This document shows positions 1-8,602 of a stretch of 64,000 bases of DNA, piece by piece. The stretch is from NCBI GenBank assembly GCA_963703125.1, contig OY969790.1, positions 186,001-250,000 of the forward strand, in the 5' to 3' direction. Numbering within the stretch: position 1 is the stretch's first letter; each line of letters starts with the position of its first letter. The DNA comes from MFD04716-140 sp963703125 (GTDB lineage Bacteria; Bacteroidota; Bacteroidia; Flavobacteriales; Flavobacteriaceae). Made by a program: the position numbers and the translations under genes. The notes beneath the pieces are model-generated. The model was not told the origin of the DNA, made no database searches, and saw only the letters and a list, made by a program, of their open reading frames with translations.

Positions 1-278
1 ACATGAAAAATGTCTTTAAGAATGATTTTATTAATACACATGGGCAACCGGATGTGATCATTACCGATCCCCCAAGGGATGGCATGCATAAGGAGGTAGT
101 TGGCCAAATACTTGAGATTGGACCAAAAAAAGTAGTATATGTTAGTTGCAACAGTGCAACACAGGCACGTGATCTTGCTTTGATGAAAGAACACTATAAA
201 GTAGTTAAAGTGCAACCTGTTGATATGTTCCCGCAAACCCATCACGTAGAAAATATTGTACTTTTGGAAAAGTTGTAG
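1..278 (+). CDS. rlmD: 23S rRNA (uracil-C5)-methyltransferase RlmD type, C-terminal fragment
   Basis: This is the last 90 or so codons of a gene that begins left of the window; the frame is open at base 1 and stops at 276-278. It shows the two signatures of the TrmA/RlmD RNA m5U methyltransferases: a DPPRDGM motif and, about 30 residues later, YVSCNSATQARDL, where the Cys is the catalytic nucleophile. The end (DMFPQTHHVENIVLLEKL) is the usual end of the family. It should methylate a uridine of 23S rRNA using S-adenosylmethionine. RlmD versus another TrmA-family member cannot be settled without the TRAM and Fe-S parts outside the window. Confidence 0.85.
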   Translation, partial: MKNVFKNDFINTHGQPDVIITDPPRDGMHKEVVGQILEIGPKKVVYVSCNSATQARDLALMKEHYKVVKVQPVDMFPQTHHVENIVLLEKL

Positions 279-281
279 CAC

Positions 282-776
282 ATGAACAAACTCAAAATAG
301 TTCTCGGCATCCTTTTATTTTTTGTAGCAATTTCGGCATGCGAAAAAGATGATATCTGTGTGGATGGCAACACGCCATTGCTCATTATCGATTTTTATGA
401 TTTTAACGACCCTAGCTCTTTAAAAGAAGTGCCAACACTCGTTGTTAACGGTTTTATTCCCCCAGATTCTACATTGGCGGCCATCCCCAATACAAGTGCC
501 AGCTCCATTTCAATTCCATTAAGGATCGATGAAAATAATGCCTCATTTATTATATCTGAAAAATTAACGGCAGATAGCACCATTAACATTGACACCCTTA
601 CTTTTTCATATGATGTGAAAGAAAAATTTGCATCCAGGGCCTGTGGACTGGTTGCTACTTATGAAAACCTTATGGGCAATATACAGGTAGATTCCCTTAA
701 TTGGATCAAGGATATAGAAATTGTAACCCCAATAATTGAAAACTCAACTACGGCCCATGTCAAGATTTTTCATTAG
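282..776 (+). CDS. DUF6452 family lipoprotein
   Basis: A 164-residue protein starting 3 bp after the rlmD stop, so probably cotranscribed with it. The N-terminus is a lipoprotein signal peptide (hydrophobic stretch, then ISAC with Cys20), followed by an acidic linker, so the mature protein should sit in the envelope. The rest is predicted beta-rich. I recognise it as the DUF6452 family, found in flavobacteria next to a DUF6048 gene, as here. Its biochemical role is unknown. Its 3' end overlaps the next gene by 20 bp. Confidence 0.75.
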   Translation: MNKLKIVLGILLFFVAISACEKDDICVDGNTPLLIIDFYDFNDPSSLKEVPTLVVNGFIPPDSTLAAIPNTSASSISIPLRIDENNASFIISEKLTADSTINIDTLTFSYDVKEKFASRACGLVATYENLMGNIQVDSLNWIKDIEIVTPIIENSTTAHVKIFH

Positions 777-1518
777 TGCCTTAGCTTTTTTGGTTTTTTA
801 CATTGGGCAGGCCCAAAGCGGTTCCTTTGATACGAAACCCAAGGATACCGTAGTCTATAAACAAGCATACGGTCTTAGGGTTGGGGTGGATTTAAGTAGA
901 CCATTGACCTCTATTCTAAACGAAGGCTATACCGGATTGGAGTTTGTGGGTGATTATAGACTCACACAAAAAATATATTTGGCGGCCGAGCTAGGCAATG
1001 AAAAGAAGACCAAGCAAGAAGACCTATATAATTTCACGACTTCCGGGAGTTATATTAAATTGGGCGTTGATTATAACACCTATGCAAATTGGTATGGCGA
1101 ACAGAACTCCATTTTTATAGGTGGCCGATATGGTTTTAGCACCTTTGGCCAAACTCTCAACAATTATCAGGTTTTTGATTCTAATAGATATTGGAATCCC
1201 GGTGATTTCGCCATTGGGTCGACCGAGGCCATTGAATATAGCGGGAGAAATGCTTCTTGGCTAGAATTCGTTTTTGGAACCAAAGTAGAACTATTTGCAA
1301 ATATTTTTTTGGGAGGAAGTGTGCGTTTAGGGTTTTTGGTCAGCAACAAGGAATCCGATGAATTCCCCAATTTATTTATTCCAGGCTTCAATAAGGTTAC
1401 AGATGGTAGTAAGTTTGGCGTTGGTTATAATTATTCGTTGACTTATTTCATTCCGCTTTACAAAAAAGCCAAAAAAATTAAGCCAGAAGAGGAAACTCCG
1501 CTGCCCGATGAGGAATAG
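757..1518 (+). CDS. DUF6048 family outer-membrane-type protein
   Basis: About 253 residues from the ATG at 757, which I prefer over an upstream TTG at 736 because it gives a clean signal peptide (hydrophobic stretch ending IGQAQ-S). The mature protein has alternating aromatic and glycine-rich beta strands typical of an outer-membrane beta barrel and an acidic tail (EEETPLPDEE). It overlaps the DUF6452 gene, and this gene pair is conserved in flavobacteria, which suggests a joint envelope function. The function is not known; the barrel is inferred from sequence pattern only. Confidence 0.7.
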   Translation: MSRFFISALAFLVFYIGQAQSGSFDTKPKDTVVYKQAYGLRVGVDLSRPLTSILNEGYTGLEFVGDYRLTQKIYLAAELGNEKKTKQEDLYNFTTSGSYIKLGVDYNTYANWYGEQNSIFIGGRYGFSTFGQTLNNYQVFDSNRYWNPGDFAIGSTEAIEYSGRNASWLEFVFGTKVELFANIFLGGSVRLGFLVSNKESDEFPNLFIPGFNKVTDGSKFGVGYNYSLTYFIPLYKKAKKIKPEEETPLPDEE

Positions 1519-1519
1519 G

Positions 1520-1750
1520 TCACAGCTCTTTTAATCCTTTAGCAAAAAACCATTTTACCATAATTTTTTCGCCTTTATCGGTCTGAATTGCTCCAAACTT
1601 TGGAGCGAGCACATTGGCAAAAATGGCTGCTGTAACTGCCAAAAATATTCGATTAATCGGTAAAAAATAGCCTAAAGCTAATCGCGCAATCAAGAAAAGA
1701 ACTGCAAAACATATAAAATTGAAAAACAGGGCCTTGTACTTTGGTTTCAT
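1520..1750 (-). CDS. small two-helix membrane protein, hypothetical
   Basis: A 76-residue basic protein with two likely transmembrane helices (about residues 7-28 and 33-50) and a charged C-terminal tail. It begins 2 bp after the stop of the THUMP methyltransferase gene on the same strand, so it is probably the second gene of that operon, and it converges on the DUF6048 gene. I do not recognise a named family. Coding is supported by the tight spacing and the coherent membrane topology. Confidence 0.6.
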   Translation of the reverse strand: MKPKYKALFFNFICFAVLFLIARLALGYFLPINRIFLAVTAAIFANVLAPKFGAIQTDKGEKIMVKWFFAKGLKEL

Positions 1751-1752
1751 AA

Positions 1753-2916
1753 CTAGTCCTGAACTTGAAATTTGGTTCTTTTGCTTCCTTCGTAAATTAT
1801 ATACTTGACCAAACGGGATTCCAAATGGCTGTTAAAAACCTTGATTTTCCGCGATGGTCTTAGACCCACAAACTTTAAGGCTTCCAAATTTGAAGTAATG
1901 AACCAAGCATCGGTTGCCGGGTATTTTTTCTTCAAGGTATCTCCAATGGATGCATAAAATTCTTCCATGTCCAGATTCAATCTTTCACCATAGGGTGGAT
2001 TGAATACCATGTGCAAATGGTTGTCAGAAAATTTTTCAGTATCGAAAAAATTCTTTCTTTCTACCGTAATATATTCGGAAAGATTGGCATTCTGTATATT
2101 GTCCAATGCCTTTCTTACCGCTGAGGGGGCTTTGTCGTACCCTATGATTTTATGATGGAACTCACGGGTTTTATTTAGGCTACTTTCAACAATTTTTTCA
2201 AAAAGCCCTTCGTCAAAATCCTCCCATTTTTCAAATGCGAATTCCTTTCGATTGATGTTCGCCGGAATATTGCATGCAATCATCGCAGCTTCGGTCAAGA
2301 AGGTTCCACTTCCGCACATGGGATCTAAAAAATCACACTGCCCGTCCCAACCACTCAGTAACAGCAGACCCGCAGCCAATACTTCATTAATAGGGGCAAT
2401 ATTGGTTGCTGTTCTATAGCCTCTGTGGTGTAAAGATCTCCCTGAGCTATCCAATGAGACATTACAGTGTTCCCTATCAATATGGATATTTATGCGTACA
2501 TCCGGAAATTTAACATCCACATCAGGTCTCTTGCCATCAGTCTCCCTGAATTTATCAACGATGGCATCCTTCGCCTTTTGGGAAACATAAAGTGAATGTG
2601 TAAAATTCTCGGAATTCACGGTGGTATCTATGGCTATGGTAGCATCTACCGACAGGTAATTGGCCCAATCAAACTCATATATTTTCTTATATAGCTCGTT
2701 CTCATTTCGCACGGTGAAAGAATGAATTGGTTTTATAATTTTAATGGCACTTCTTAAACAAAGATTGGCCTTGTACATGAATCCCTTATCTCCCTCAAAA
2801 GAGACACTGCGTATACCCTCGTTCACGTTAAGTGCCCCTAAACTTCGAAGTTCCTTGACCAATATCTCTTCAAAACCGAAGAGGGTCTTGGCAACCATTT
2901 TAAAATTATTGTCCAT
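1753..2916 (-). CDS. THUMP domain class I SAM-dependent RNA methyltransferase (RlmL/YpsC-like)
   Basis: A 387-residue protein with an N-terminal THUMP RNA-binding region (about residues 45-155) and a Rossmann-fold methyltransferase domain. The SAM-binding motif is DPMCGSGTFL at about residue 197, and the catalytic N6-methyltransferase signature NPPYGERL is near residue 307. The family contains the m2G2445-forming half of E. coli RlmKL, so the likely substrate is a guanosine of 23S rRNA. The RlmK half is absent. Databases often call such proteins putative N6-adenine DNA methylase, which the THUMP domain argues against. Confidence 0.85.
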   Translation of the reverse strand: MDNNFKMVAKTLFGFEEILVKELRSLGALNVNEGIRSVSFEGDKGFMYKANLCLRSAIKIIKPIHSFTVRNENELYKKIYEFDWANYLSVDATIAIDTTVNSENFTHSLYVSQKAKDAIVDKFRETDGKRPDVDVKFPDVRINIHIDREHCNVSLDSSGRSLHHRGYRTATNIAPINEVLAAGLLLLSGWDGQCDFLDPMCGSGTFLTEAAMIACNIPANINRKEFAFEKWEDFDEGLFEKIVESSLNKTREFHHKIIGYDKAPSAVRKALDNIQNANLSEYITVERKNFFDTEKFSDNHLHMVFNPPYGERLNLDMEEFYASIGDTLKKKYPATDAWFITSNLEALKFVGLRPSRKIKVFNSHLESRLVKYIIYEGSKRTKFQVQD

Positions 2917-3022
2917 CCACCATTTGATAATTCAGTCAAAAATACTGTATTTTTAGGGCTTGGGATATTTACCGTCTTAAAAACTGTAAAATAAGGGAAA
3001 TCCCATAAACAACTAGCTGTTC

Positions 3023-3694
3023 ATGACGTACATACTTCCCATCCTTGCCGTTCTTTTGAGCTTTGTATTTGTCTTCCTCGTAAAGCCCAAAAACAAAGAG
3101 AATTTCAAATTACTACTGGCATTTAGCGGTGCTTTTTTATTGGCACTGACCATTTTTGAATTACTGCCTTCCGTTTATGAAAAATCGAATGCCAAAACTG
3201 CCGGGGTCTTCATAATGTTGGGAATTTTGCTACAGATCTTTTTGGAGTTTTTCTCAAAAGGTGCTGAGCATGGCCATATCCATTTAGATACCGAGAAAAC
3301 GACTTTTCCTTGGCTCCTTTTTTTCAGCCTTTCAATTCACTCACTTTTGGAAGGAATCCCAATAGACGACCAAAATAGGATACTTTATGGCATTCTTGTG
3401 CATAAGATACCCATTGCCATTATCCTGAGCATATTCTTTTTGAACTCTAAAATGAAATTGCTGAACTCAATCTTTTTTATTGTTCTGTTCTCATTGATGA
3501 CACCTTTGGGTAGTTTTTTGAGGGCCAATTTTGAATTTATACAAGCCTATTTTGTGCCTATTACAGCTTTGGTCATCGGTGTGTTTTTTCATATTTCCAC
3601 TGTAATTTTGTTTGAAAGTTCCGAAGGCCACAAGTTCAATCTTCGCAAATTGATTGTAATTATGCTTGGAATTGTAATTGCATATTTACTTTAA
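3023..3694 (+). CDS. ZIP family metal transporter
   Basis: A 223-residue, very hydrophobic protein with seven or eight predicted helices. ZIP features are a His-rich loop (EHGHIH, residues 82-87) after helix 3, HSLLEG (His106, Glu110) in helix 4 and HKIP (His127) in helix 5, which form the metal site. The usual Glu after HKIP is replaced by Ile, so the site is reduced compared with canonical ZIPs. It should import zinc or another divalent cation across the inner membrane. Its stop abuts the start of the DUF4268 gene (TAAATG), so the two are translationally linked. Confidence 0.8.
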   Translation: MTYILPILAVLLSFVFVFLVKPKNKENFKLLLAFSGAFLLALTIFELLPSVYEKSNAKTAGVFIMLGILLQIFLEFFSKGAEHGHIHLDTEKTTFPWLLFFSLSIHSLLEGIPIDDQNRILYGILVHKIPIAIILSIFFLNSKMKLLNSIFFIVLFSLMTPLGSFLRANFEFIQAYFVPITALVIGVFFHISTVILFESSEGHKFNLRKLIVIMLGIVIAYLL

Positions 3695-4123
3695 ATGTTC
3701 AGTAAGGAAGAATCGAAAAAATTACGTGAAGAATTCTGGATATCCTTTGGAAAGTCCTTCCCTCGAAAATGGATACTTTATGATACCAAAATTAAAGGAC
3801 TGGTACTAAAATTCCATTTTGACACCCTACAGGCGATGGTGGTTTTGGATGTTGAGCTTGACGACCTTGAGGATAGAATTGCGTTATGGGAAAAATTGAT
3901 TTCCTTGAAATCCATTCTTCATGAAGCCTATCTACCCGATGCCCAATTTGAAGACTCCTATATTCTGGAAAACGACAAGGAAATATCGCGTATACTTGTT
4001 CAAAAATCCCATGTTTCCATACATAATAAAAATACTTGGCAGGAAACCATGGTTTTCTTAAAAACCAATATGCAAAAGCTAGAAGGTTTTTTCTTGGATT
4101 TTGAAGAAATCCTTAGAGACTAA
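3695..4123 (+). CDS. DUF4268 domain-containing protein
   Basis: A 142-residue cytosolic protein rich in aromatic and charged residues, starting directly after the ZIP transporter stop. It matches the DUF4268 family, whose members occur alone in Bacteroidota or as the tail of restriction-related proteins. No catalytic motif is visible. The last 4 bp overlap the end of the convergent Gfo/Idh gene. Function unknown; a role with the metal transporter would be inference from linkage only. Confidence 0.7.
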   Translation: MFSKEESKKLREEFWISFGKSFPRKWILYDTKIKGLVLKFHFDTLQAMVVLDVELDDLEDRIALWEKLISLKSILHEAYLPDAQFEDSYILENDKEISRILVQKSHVSIHNKNTWQETMVFLKTNMQKLEGFFLDFEEILRD

Positions 4124-5505
4124 TTCCCAGCCTTATTTAAAGCCATTTTTCGCCCCTCTATCGTCGTATAATATTTTGCGATCATATTCGGCACTTCCCA
4201 GTCGGGAAGCTTTCCTTCCTCTAAATACTTCAAATAATTTTCGGTAACTTGGCCAAAATGAGCCTCATGCCCAATTTTAAACTCATCGGGAATAGCAATG
4301 CGCCAGGTACCATCTGGCATTTTTTCTGTGGAAGTTCCAGGAAAACGTTTGGCTATCTCGCCTTGGACGGCTTCAATTAATTTTGATTCAAAATCGGCAT
4401 TTTCCTTGGGGTTTATATAAAGCACAGGCCTGTAGTCTTCCTCTTTTCCCTGTTTTATGACCAGGTCACTTTTGGTACCTCGCATAATACTATAATGGGT
4501 ATCACCGGTTCCTCCTGGGGCTTCATAATTCCAAATAACGGAAACTTTGGCAAAGGTTCCATTGATTTTATATATCATTTCACCATTGCTATAAACCTTT
4601 AATTTACCGTTCTCGATATCCTTTTGCAGATAATGGGGAAATTGTTTTGCCCCTGTAACTTTTTGAAATTCTTCTTGGGTCAAAACCGTTGGCCATCGTT
4701 TTGCTTGGATCATCTCAATATTTGTAGTATCTATAATTTGATCAGGAAACGCTTCCCATTGTACGAGGTCGACCAAATGGGTGGTTACGTCAACGATACC
4801 TTCTCCTTCTTCCTCAATATCAAAAAACCAAGAGGGTCTTACCAAAGGCTTACCTGAAACTATTTTGGAAAAATGGTGGACACTTTCCTTACTGATGGCT
4901 GGTTGATCTATAGAACCTTTGCTAAGTTCCCCAAAAATCTGTGGCATCGTCGAAAAGAGCTTTTGCATTACCGTGGTCGTTTCAAAGCGCTCCGTCATAA
5001 TATCATAAATCAAAACGTTGTTTTTCTTGGCAATTTCAAATGCCCGTTTTAATTTTTCGAAGCCCTCGGAATCAATGACCAGAGGTTTATCGGCATATAC
5101 GTGAAGTCCGGCCTTTACTGCCTCTAGAATATAGTCGATCTTTTTTGAGTTCTTACCGGCGACTATCATTACATTCCCGGGTTTTTCCACAAGCATATCC
5201 CGTAGGAAATCACTGCTAAGATGGGTCTTTACCTTCCAACCTGTGGGATTATTTTCCCGGCTATTGTACTGCTTGATCTTGCTTAGAAAATCTTCAACTT
5301 CAGTCCCATCTGGGGCGTACACATGAATCGTGGAGTCAACTTGGGCATACATCGTATTCTGGACAAGGGCCGCATGAAAATGTCCCGGATCCAAGGTCAT
5401 GATCTTTACTTTTTGTGGTGCCATATCGACGGTCTTTTCCTGTTTTTTTTCGCCAACACACGCCATGTAAAAAGTAAGCAGAAAAATATAAATAGCGTAT
5501 TTCAT
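4120..5505 (-). CDS. Gfo/Idh/MocA family oxidoreductase, lipoprotein
   Basis: About 461 residues from the ATG at 5505, which follows a GGAG ribosome-binding sequence and starts a lipoprotein signal ending FYMAC. An in-frame GTG at 5520 is possible but less likely. The Rossmann domain carries YADKPLV, the counterpart of the EKP motif whose Lys is catalytic in this superfamily, and the C-terminal half fits the putative oxidoreductase C-terminal domain often paired with it. It lies 11 bp downstream of a second Gfo/Idh gene and should be cotranscribed. A lipid anchor implies action outside the cytoplasm with tightly bound NAD(P), as in glucose-fructose oxidoreductase. The substrate is probably a sugar or glycoside. 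Confidence 0.8.
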   Translation of the reverse strand: MKYAIYIFLLTFYMACVGEKKQEKTVDMAPQKVKIMTLDPGHFHAALVQNTMYAQVDSTIHVYAPDGTEVEDFLSKIKQYNSRENNPTGWKVKTHLSSDFLRDMLVEKPGNVMIVAGKNSKKIDYILEAVKAGLHVYADKPLVIDSEGFEKLKRAFEIAKKNNVLIYDIMTERFETTTVMQKLFSTMPQIFGELSKGSIDQPAISKESVHHFSKIVSGKPLVRPSWFFDIEEEGEGIVDVTTHLVDLVQWEAFPDQIIDTTNIEMIQAKRWPTVLTQEEFQKVTGAKQFPHYLQKDIENGKLKVYSNGEMIYKINGTFAKVSVIWNYEAPGGTGDTHYSIMRGTKSDLVIKQGKEEDYRPVLYINPKENADFESKLIEAVQGEIAKRFPGTSTEKMPDGTWRIAIPDEFKIGHEAHFGQVTENYLKYLEEGKLPDWEVPNMIAKYYTTIEGRKMALNKAGN

Positions 5506-5516
5506 TTTCTCCGATT

Positions 5517-6893
5517 TCACACTTTTATATAATCAGTTCCATAAGGCGTTCTTTGAGAGCGATGTAAGAGTGAATTCGCCTCATCATCGTTAACGAACAT
5601 CTCCGTTTCCGGATTCCACTCCAACTTACGGGAAAATTGCATGGCAATATCGCTGATCAAACATACACTGCATGCCCTATGCCCTTTTTCAATTGGTGAA
5701 ATGGGCTGATTTCTACTTTTAATGCACGCTAACCAATTGCCATGTTGATCTTCAATTTTTTCAAGGTGGATTTCATTTTCACCAATCACAGAACCTAGAA
5801 TTTTAGGGTCGGAAGCATCCAGAGCCTTGCTGCTTTTCTCCTTATCCACAGGATCTGAGGCAGAGGCATTATAGTCGCCTCGAGAAACAAAAATCCAGCC
5901 GTCGGTTCCCTCATATCTAATTCCATTCGTATAGCCTCCACTTGTATACACTGTTATATCATTGGTATATTCATGTTTTACCAAAAAATCACCGTGAACG
6001 TTCCAAAGTCCAGATTTTGGGAATTCCGCCAATGCCTCTACGGAGATAGGACCTGTCAATTCTGTATTCATACCCCAAGCTGCGGAATCATAATGATGTT
6101 GGCCCCAGCCCGTTATCATACCTGCACCGTAGTTTCGCTGTCTCAACCAACCCGGTCTCCCATAGTCATTTTGAGGATGTACACCTATTTCGGTATAGGG
6201 TACTTCCGGGGTAGAGCCAAGCCACATATCAAAATTCAGATTTCCCGGAATGGGCATGGCGGGGGCTTCTGGCCCGGCAGGGTCTCCTGGAAGGCCTATT
6301 TTAACAGTATGGATTTTTCCAATTCTTCCATTTCTGACCAATTCAGCTGCAACCCTAAATTGCGGCATGGCCCTTTGCTGCGTACCTATCTGAAGTATGA
6401 CATTTTTAGACTTCACCGCTATCATTAACTGCTGGCCTTCCTTAATGGTCAGCGATGTAGGTTTCTGCAAATAAATATCCTTTCCCGCCAGAGCCGCCTC
6501 TAAGGCCGGCTGTGCATGCCAGTGATCCGGAGTACTAATTACAACGGCGTCAATATCCTTATTCAAAAGTAGTTCACGATAGTCTCCATAGGTTTTGGTA
6601 TCCATGTACTTTTCCTTTCCGGTTTTTTCCTTATAAAATGAATCCACCAAAACTTTGGCATCTGCCAATCTCTTTGAATCAAGATCGCATACAGCGACAT
6701 ACCGTGCCGAGTCAAATTGGATGGTATCCTTAATATCATGGTCACGGGCAATTCTACCACATCCTATTTGGCCAATATGAATCTTATTACTTGGTGCATC
6801 CTTTCCCAAAACGTGCGCAGGCACTATTGTTGGAAAGCCAACTATAGCGGCTGTTCCCAAAGCCGTTTTCCCAATAAATTTTCTACGTTGCAT
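5517..6893 (-). CDS. Gfo/Idh/MocA family oxidoreductase, Tat-exported
   Basis: A 458-residue protein whose N-terminus is a twin-arginine signal (QRRKFIGKTALG, then a hydrophobic run ending VPAH). The NAD-binding Rossmann fold follows (IGQIGCGRIARDHD), with the catalytic Lys in YLQKPTSL where most relatives have EKP. The family oxidises or reduces sugar hydroxyls. It is the first gene of an operon with the lipoprotein Gfo/Idh downstream, transcribed away from thuA; the 141-bp gap holds a perfect LacI-type palindrome at 6996-7013. Induction together with the locus at 39-52 kb is therefore likely. Confidence 0.85.
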   Translation of the reverse strand: MQRRKFIGKTALGTAAIVGFPTIVPAHVLGKDAPSNKIHIGQIGCGRIARDHDIKDTIQFDSARYVAVCDLDSKRLADAKVLVDSFYKEKTGKEKYMDTKTYGDYRELLLNKDIDAVVISTPDHWHAQPALEAALAGKDIYLQKPTSLTIKEGQQLMIAVKSKNVILQIGTQQRAMPQFRVAAELVRNGRIGKIHTVKIGLPGDPAGPEAPAMPIPGNLNFDMWLGSTPEVPYTEIGVHPQNDYGRPGWLRQRNYGAGMITGWGQHHYDSAAWGMNTELTGPISVEALAEFPKSGLWNVHGDFLVKHEYTNDITVYTSGGYTNGIRYEGTDGWIFVSRGDYNASASDPVDKEKSSKALDASDPKILGSVIGENEIHLEKIEDQHGNWLACIKSRNQPISPIEKGHRACSVCLISDIAMQFSRKLEWNPETEMFVNDDEANSLLHRSQRTPYGTDYIKV

Positions 6894-6990
6894 ACTGTTC
6901 TTGGTTTTGCCTTATTTTTAAATCTATTTACGAAAAATAAATAGATAGATTATTTTAAGTTTACTTCTCTTTATGTACCAATACAAATGG

Positions 6991-7013
6991 TATATTTCGT
7001 TAACGTTAACGAA
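6991..7013. promoter_or_regulatory. LacI-type operator overlapping a probable -7 element
   Basis: Bases 6996-7013 read TTCGTTAACGTTAACGAA, a perfect 18-bp palindrome with the central CG typical of LacI/GalR operators. On the plus strand TATATTTC at 6991-6998 matches the Bacteroidota -7 consensus TANNTTTG in seven of eight positions and overlaps the left arm, so a bound repressor would block thuA transcription. The same palindrome occurs near 39450 and 50195. No convincing -33 element is seen. Confidence 0.8.
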
Positions 7014-7034
7014 TTAACACAAAAAGTAGCAACA

Positions 7035-7976
7035 ATGCAAAAAATAGTAGTCTCGACCTTAACATTTTTACTTTTTACAACTGTGAATGCCCAAGATTTA
7101 GAACCATTTCAACTTTCTAATGAATGGCTCTCTAAAATCGGAAACTTGGCTCCTTCTGAAACAACCGTAAAAGTAAATACAAAGAAGCATATTCTTATTT
7201 TTTCACTTCATACCGGGTATGAGCATTGGAATATCCCTCATTCTGAATCCGTTGTGAAACTGGTTGCAGAAAATTCAGGGGCTTTTACGGTTACAACTTC
7301 CAAAGACATTCGCATTTTCGAAAGAAATAATTTAGAAAAATATGACGCTATCGTTCTCAACAATAACTGCTCTATAAGTGACCAGAGAAATATATTCTGG
7401 GATGTACTTAAAACGGATAGTTCTATGACCGATTCAAAAAAGCAAAAAAAGGCAAAACAGTTGGAGAACAATCTATTGAAATTCGTAAAAAAGGGCAAGG
7501 GGCTTTTCATTTTACATGGTGGCATCGTCATGCAAAACAAATCAGAAGCTTTTGGCAAGATGGTAGGAGGAAGTTTTGATTACCATCCAAAACAGCAGAA
7601 AATAAATGTAAAACTGGTCGAAAGCGAACATCCTTTAGTAAAAGCTTTTAATGGTGAGGGTTTTGACCATATTGATGAACCCTATTTTTTCAACAATGCC
7701 TATTTCGACTATAATTTTCGACCACTTTTATATATGGAAGCCGATAAATTGAATGGTAAGAAGGAAGAGGTTAAAGACACTATAAAGTATATCTCCTGGA
7801 TAAAAAAATATGGTAAGGGCAGAGTATTTTATTCATCACCTTCCCATAATGCCCAAAGTTTTGAAAATCCTCGGTTACTTCAGTATTTTTTAGACGGGTT
7901 ACAATACGCAGTAGGTGATTTAGAATGCGATGACTCCCCAATGAAAAAACTAAACCACATCAACATAAATAAATAG
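7035..7976 (+). CDS. ThuA domain protein (trehalose-utilisation-like), exported
   Basis: About 313 residues from the ATG at 7035, chosen because it begins a signal peptide (hydrophobic stretch, cleavage after VNA); an upstream GTG-type start would place the operator inside the gene. The body matches ThuA, a class I glutamine-amidotransferase-like fold linked to breakdown of 3-keto sugars made by Gfo/Idh oxidoreductases: KHILIFSLHTGYEHWNIPH near the start and GKGLFILHGG in the middle. The LacI-type palindrome lies 21 bp upstream. Its last 27 bp overlap the end of the convergent hemolysin III gene. Confidence 0.85.
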   Translation: MQKIVVSTLTFLLFTTVNAQDLEPFQLSNEWLSKIGNLAPSETTVKVNTKKHILIFSLHTGYEHWNIPHSESVVKLVAENSGAFTVTTSKDIRIFERNNLEKYDAIVLNNNCSISDQRNIFWDVLKTDSSMTDSKKQKKAKQLENNLLKFVKKGKGLFILHGGIVMQNKSEAFGKMVGGSFDYHPKQQKINVKLVESEHPLVKAFNGEGFDHIDEPYFFNNAYFDYNFRPLLYMEADKLNGKKEEVKDTIKYISWIKKYGKGRVFYSSPSHNAQSFENPRLLQYFLDGLQYAVGDLECDDSPMKKLNHININK

Positions 7977-8585
7977 CCAATGACTTATGGCTCCGCCCAA
8001 CACAAATAAATGCCAGATAAAATGATTTAAAGGTATGCGTTCCCATACATAGAAAAGAATGCCCAAAGAATAAAATGCCCCGCCCAAAAAAAGTAGATGT
8101 ACCCCCAATGGCGTTGTGTTTTGGGAAAGATTTTGAAAATCTAGCACAATTAACCAACCCATGATCAAATAAAGAACCAGGGAAATGATTTCCAGTTTTC
8201 CCGTATAAAAGAGTTTAAAAACAGTCCCTAAAATTGCAATGGACCATACAGTATAAAATAAAGTCCAACCACTACCCTTTTCTAAAGTTATCAAGGCAAC
8301 GGGTGTATAGGTTCCTGCTATCAGAAAATAAATATTAATATGGTCTATGATCCGCAAATGTTTTTTTAAATCGATATTATGAACAAAATGATAAAGAGTG
8401 GAAAAAGAAAACATTGCAATTAAAGAAATGCCATATACCAAAATACTGAACCTTGAAAAAGGTGATTTTTCAGAATTATGCCTCAGCATCGCAAACAAAC
8501 CCAAAACGGAAAGAACTATACCAATAGCATGGGATAAAGTGTTCCATTTTTCCTCATTCCAGTGTTCATTTTTACCCGTATCCAA
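7950..8585 (-). CDS. hemolysin III family (PAQR) membrane protein
   Basis: A 211-residue integral membrane protein with seven predicted helices. PAQR/hemolysin III landmarks are present: TLYHFVHN near residue 65, RIIDHINIYFLIAGTYTPV in the next helix, and LNHFIWHLFVLGGAISHW at the end, whose His and Asp residues form the metal site in the family. Bacterial members are linked to membrane-lipid homeostasis; cytolytic activity has not been shown for most. It overlaps the thuA 3' end tail to tail, so antisense effects between the two transcripts are possible. Confidence 0.85.
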   Translation of the reverse strand: MDTGKNEHWNEEKWNTLSHAIGIVLSVLGLFAMLRHNSEKSPFSRFSILVYGISLIAMFSFSTLYHFVHNIDLKKHLRIIDHINIYFLIAGTYTPVALITLEKGSGWTLFYTVWSIAILGTVFKLFYTGKLEIISLVLYLIMGWLIVLDFQNLSQNTTPLGVHLLFLGGAFYSLGILFYVWERIPLNHFIWHLFVLGGAISHWLFIYVDVV

Positions 8586-8602
8586 ATCTATACTGTTCTA
8601 AC

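Noticed and set aside
5588..5597. CGTTAACGAA half operator
   Set aside because: It lies inside a coding region at the end of the Gfo/Idh gene and lacks the second half.
7950..7976. Overlap of thuA and hemolysin III as sign of an error
   Set aside because: Both frames end with family-typical residues, so a 27-bp tail-to-tail overlap is accepted as real.
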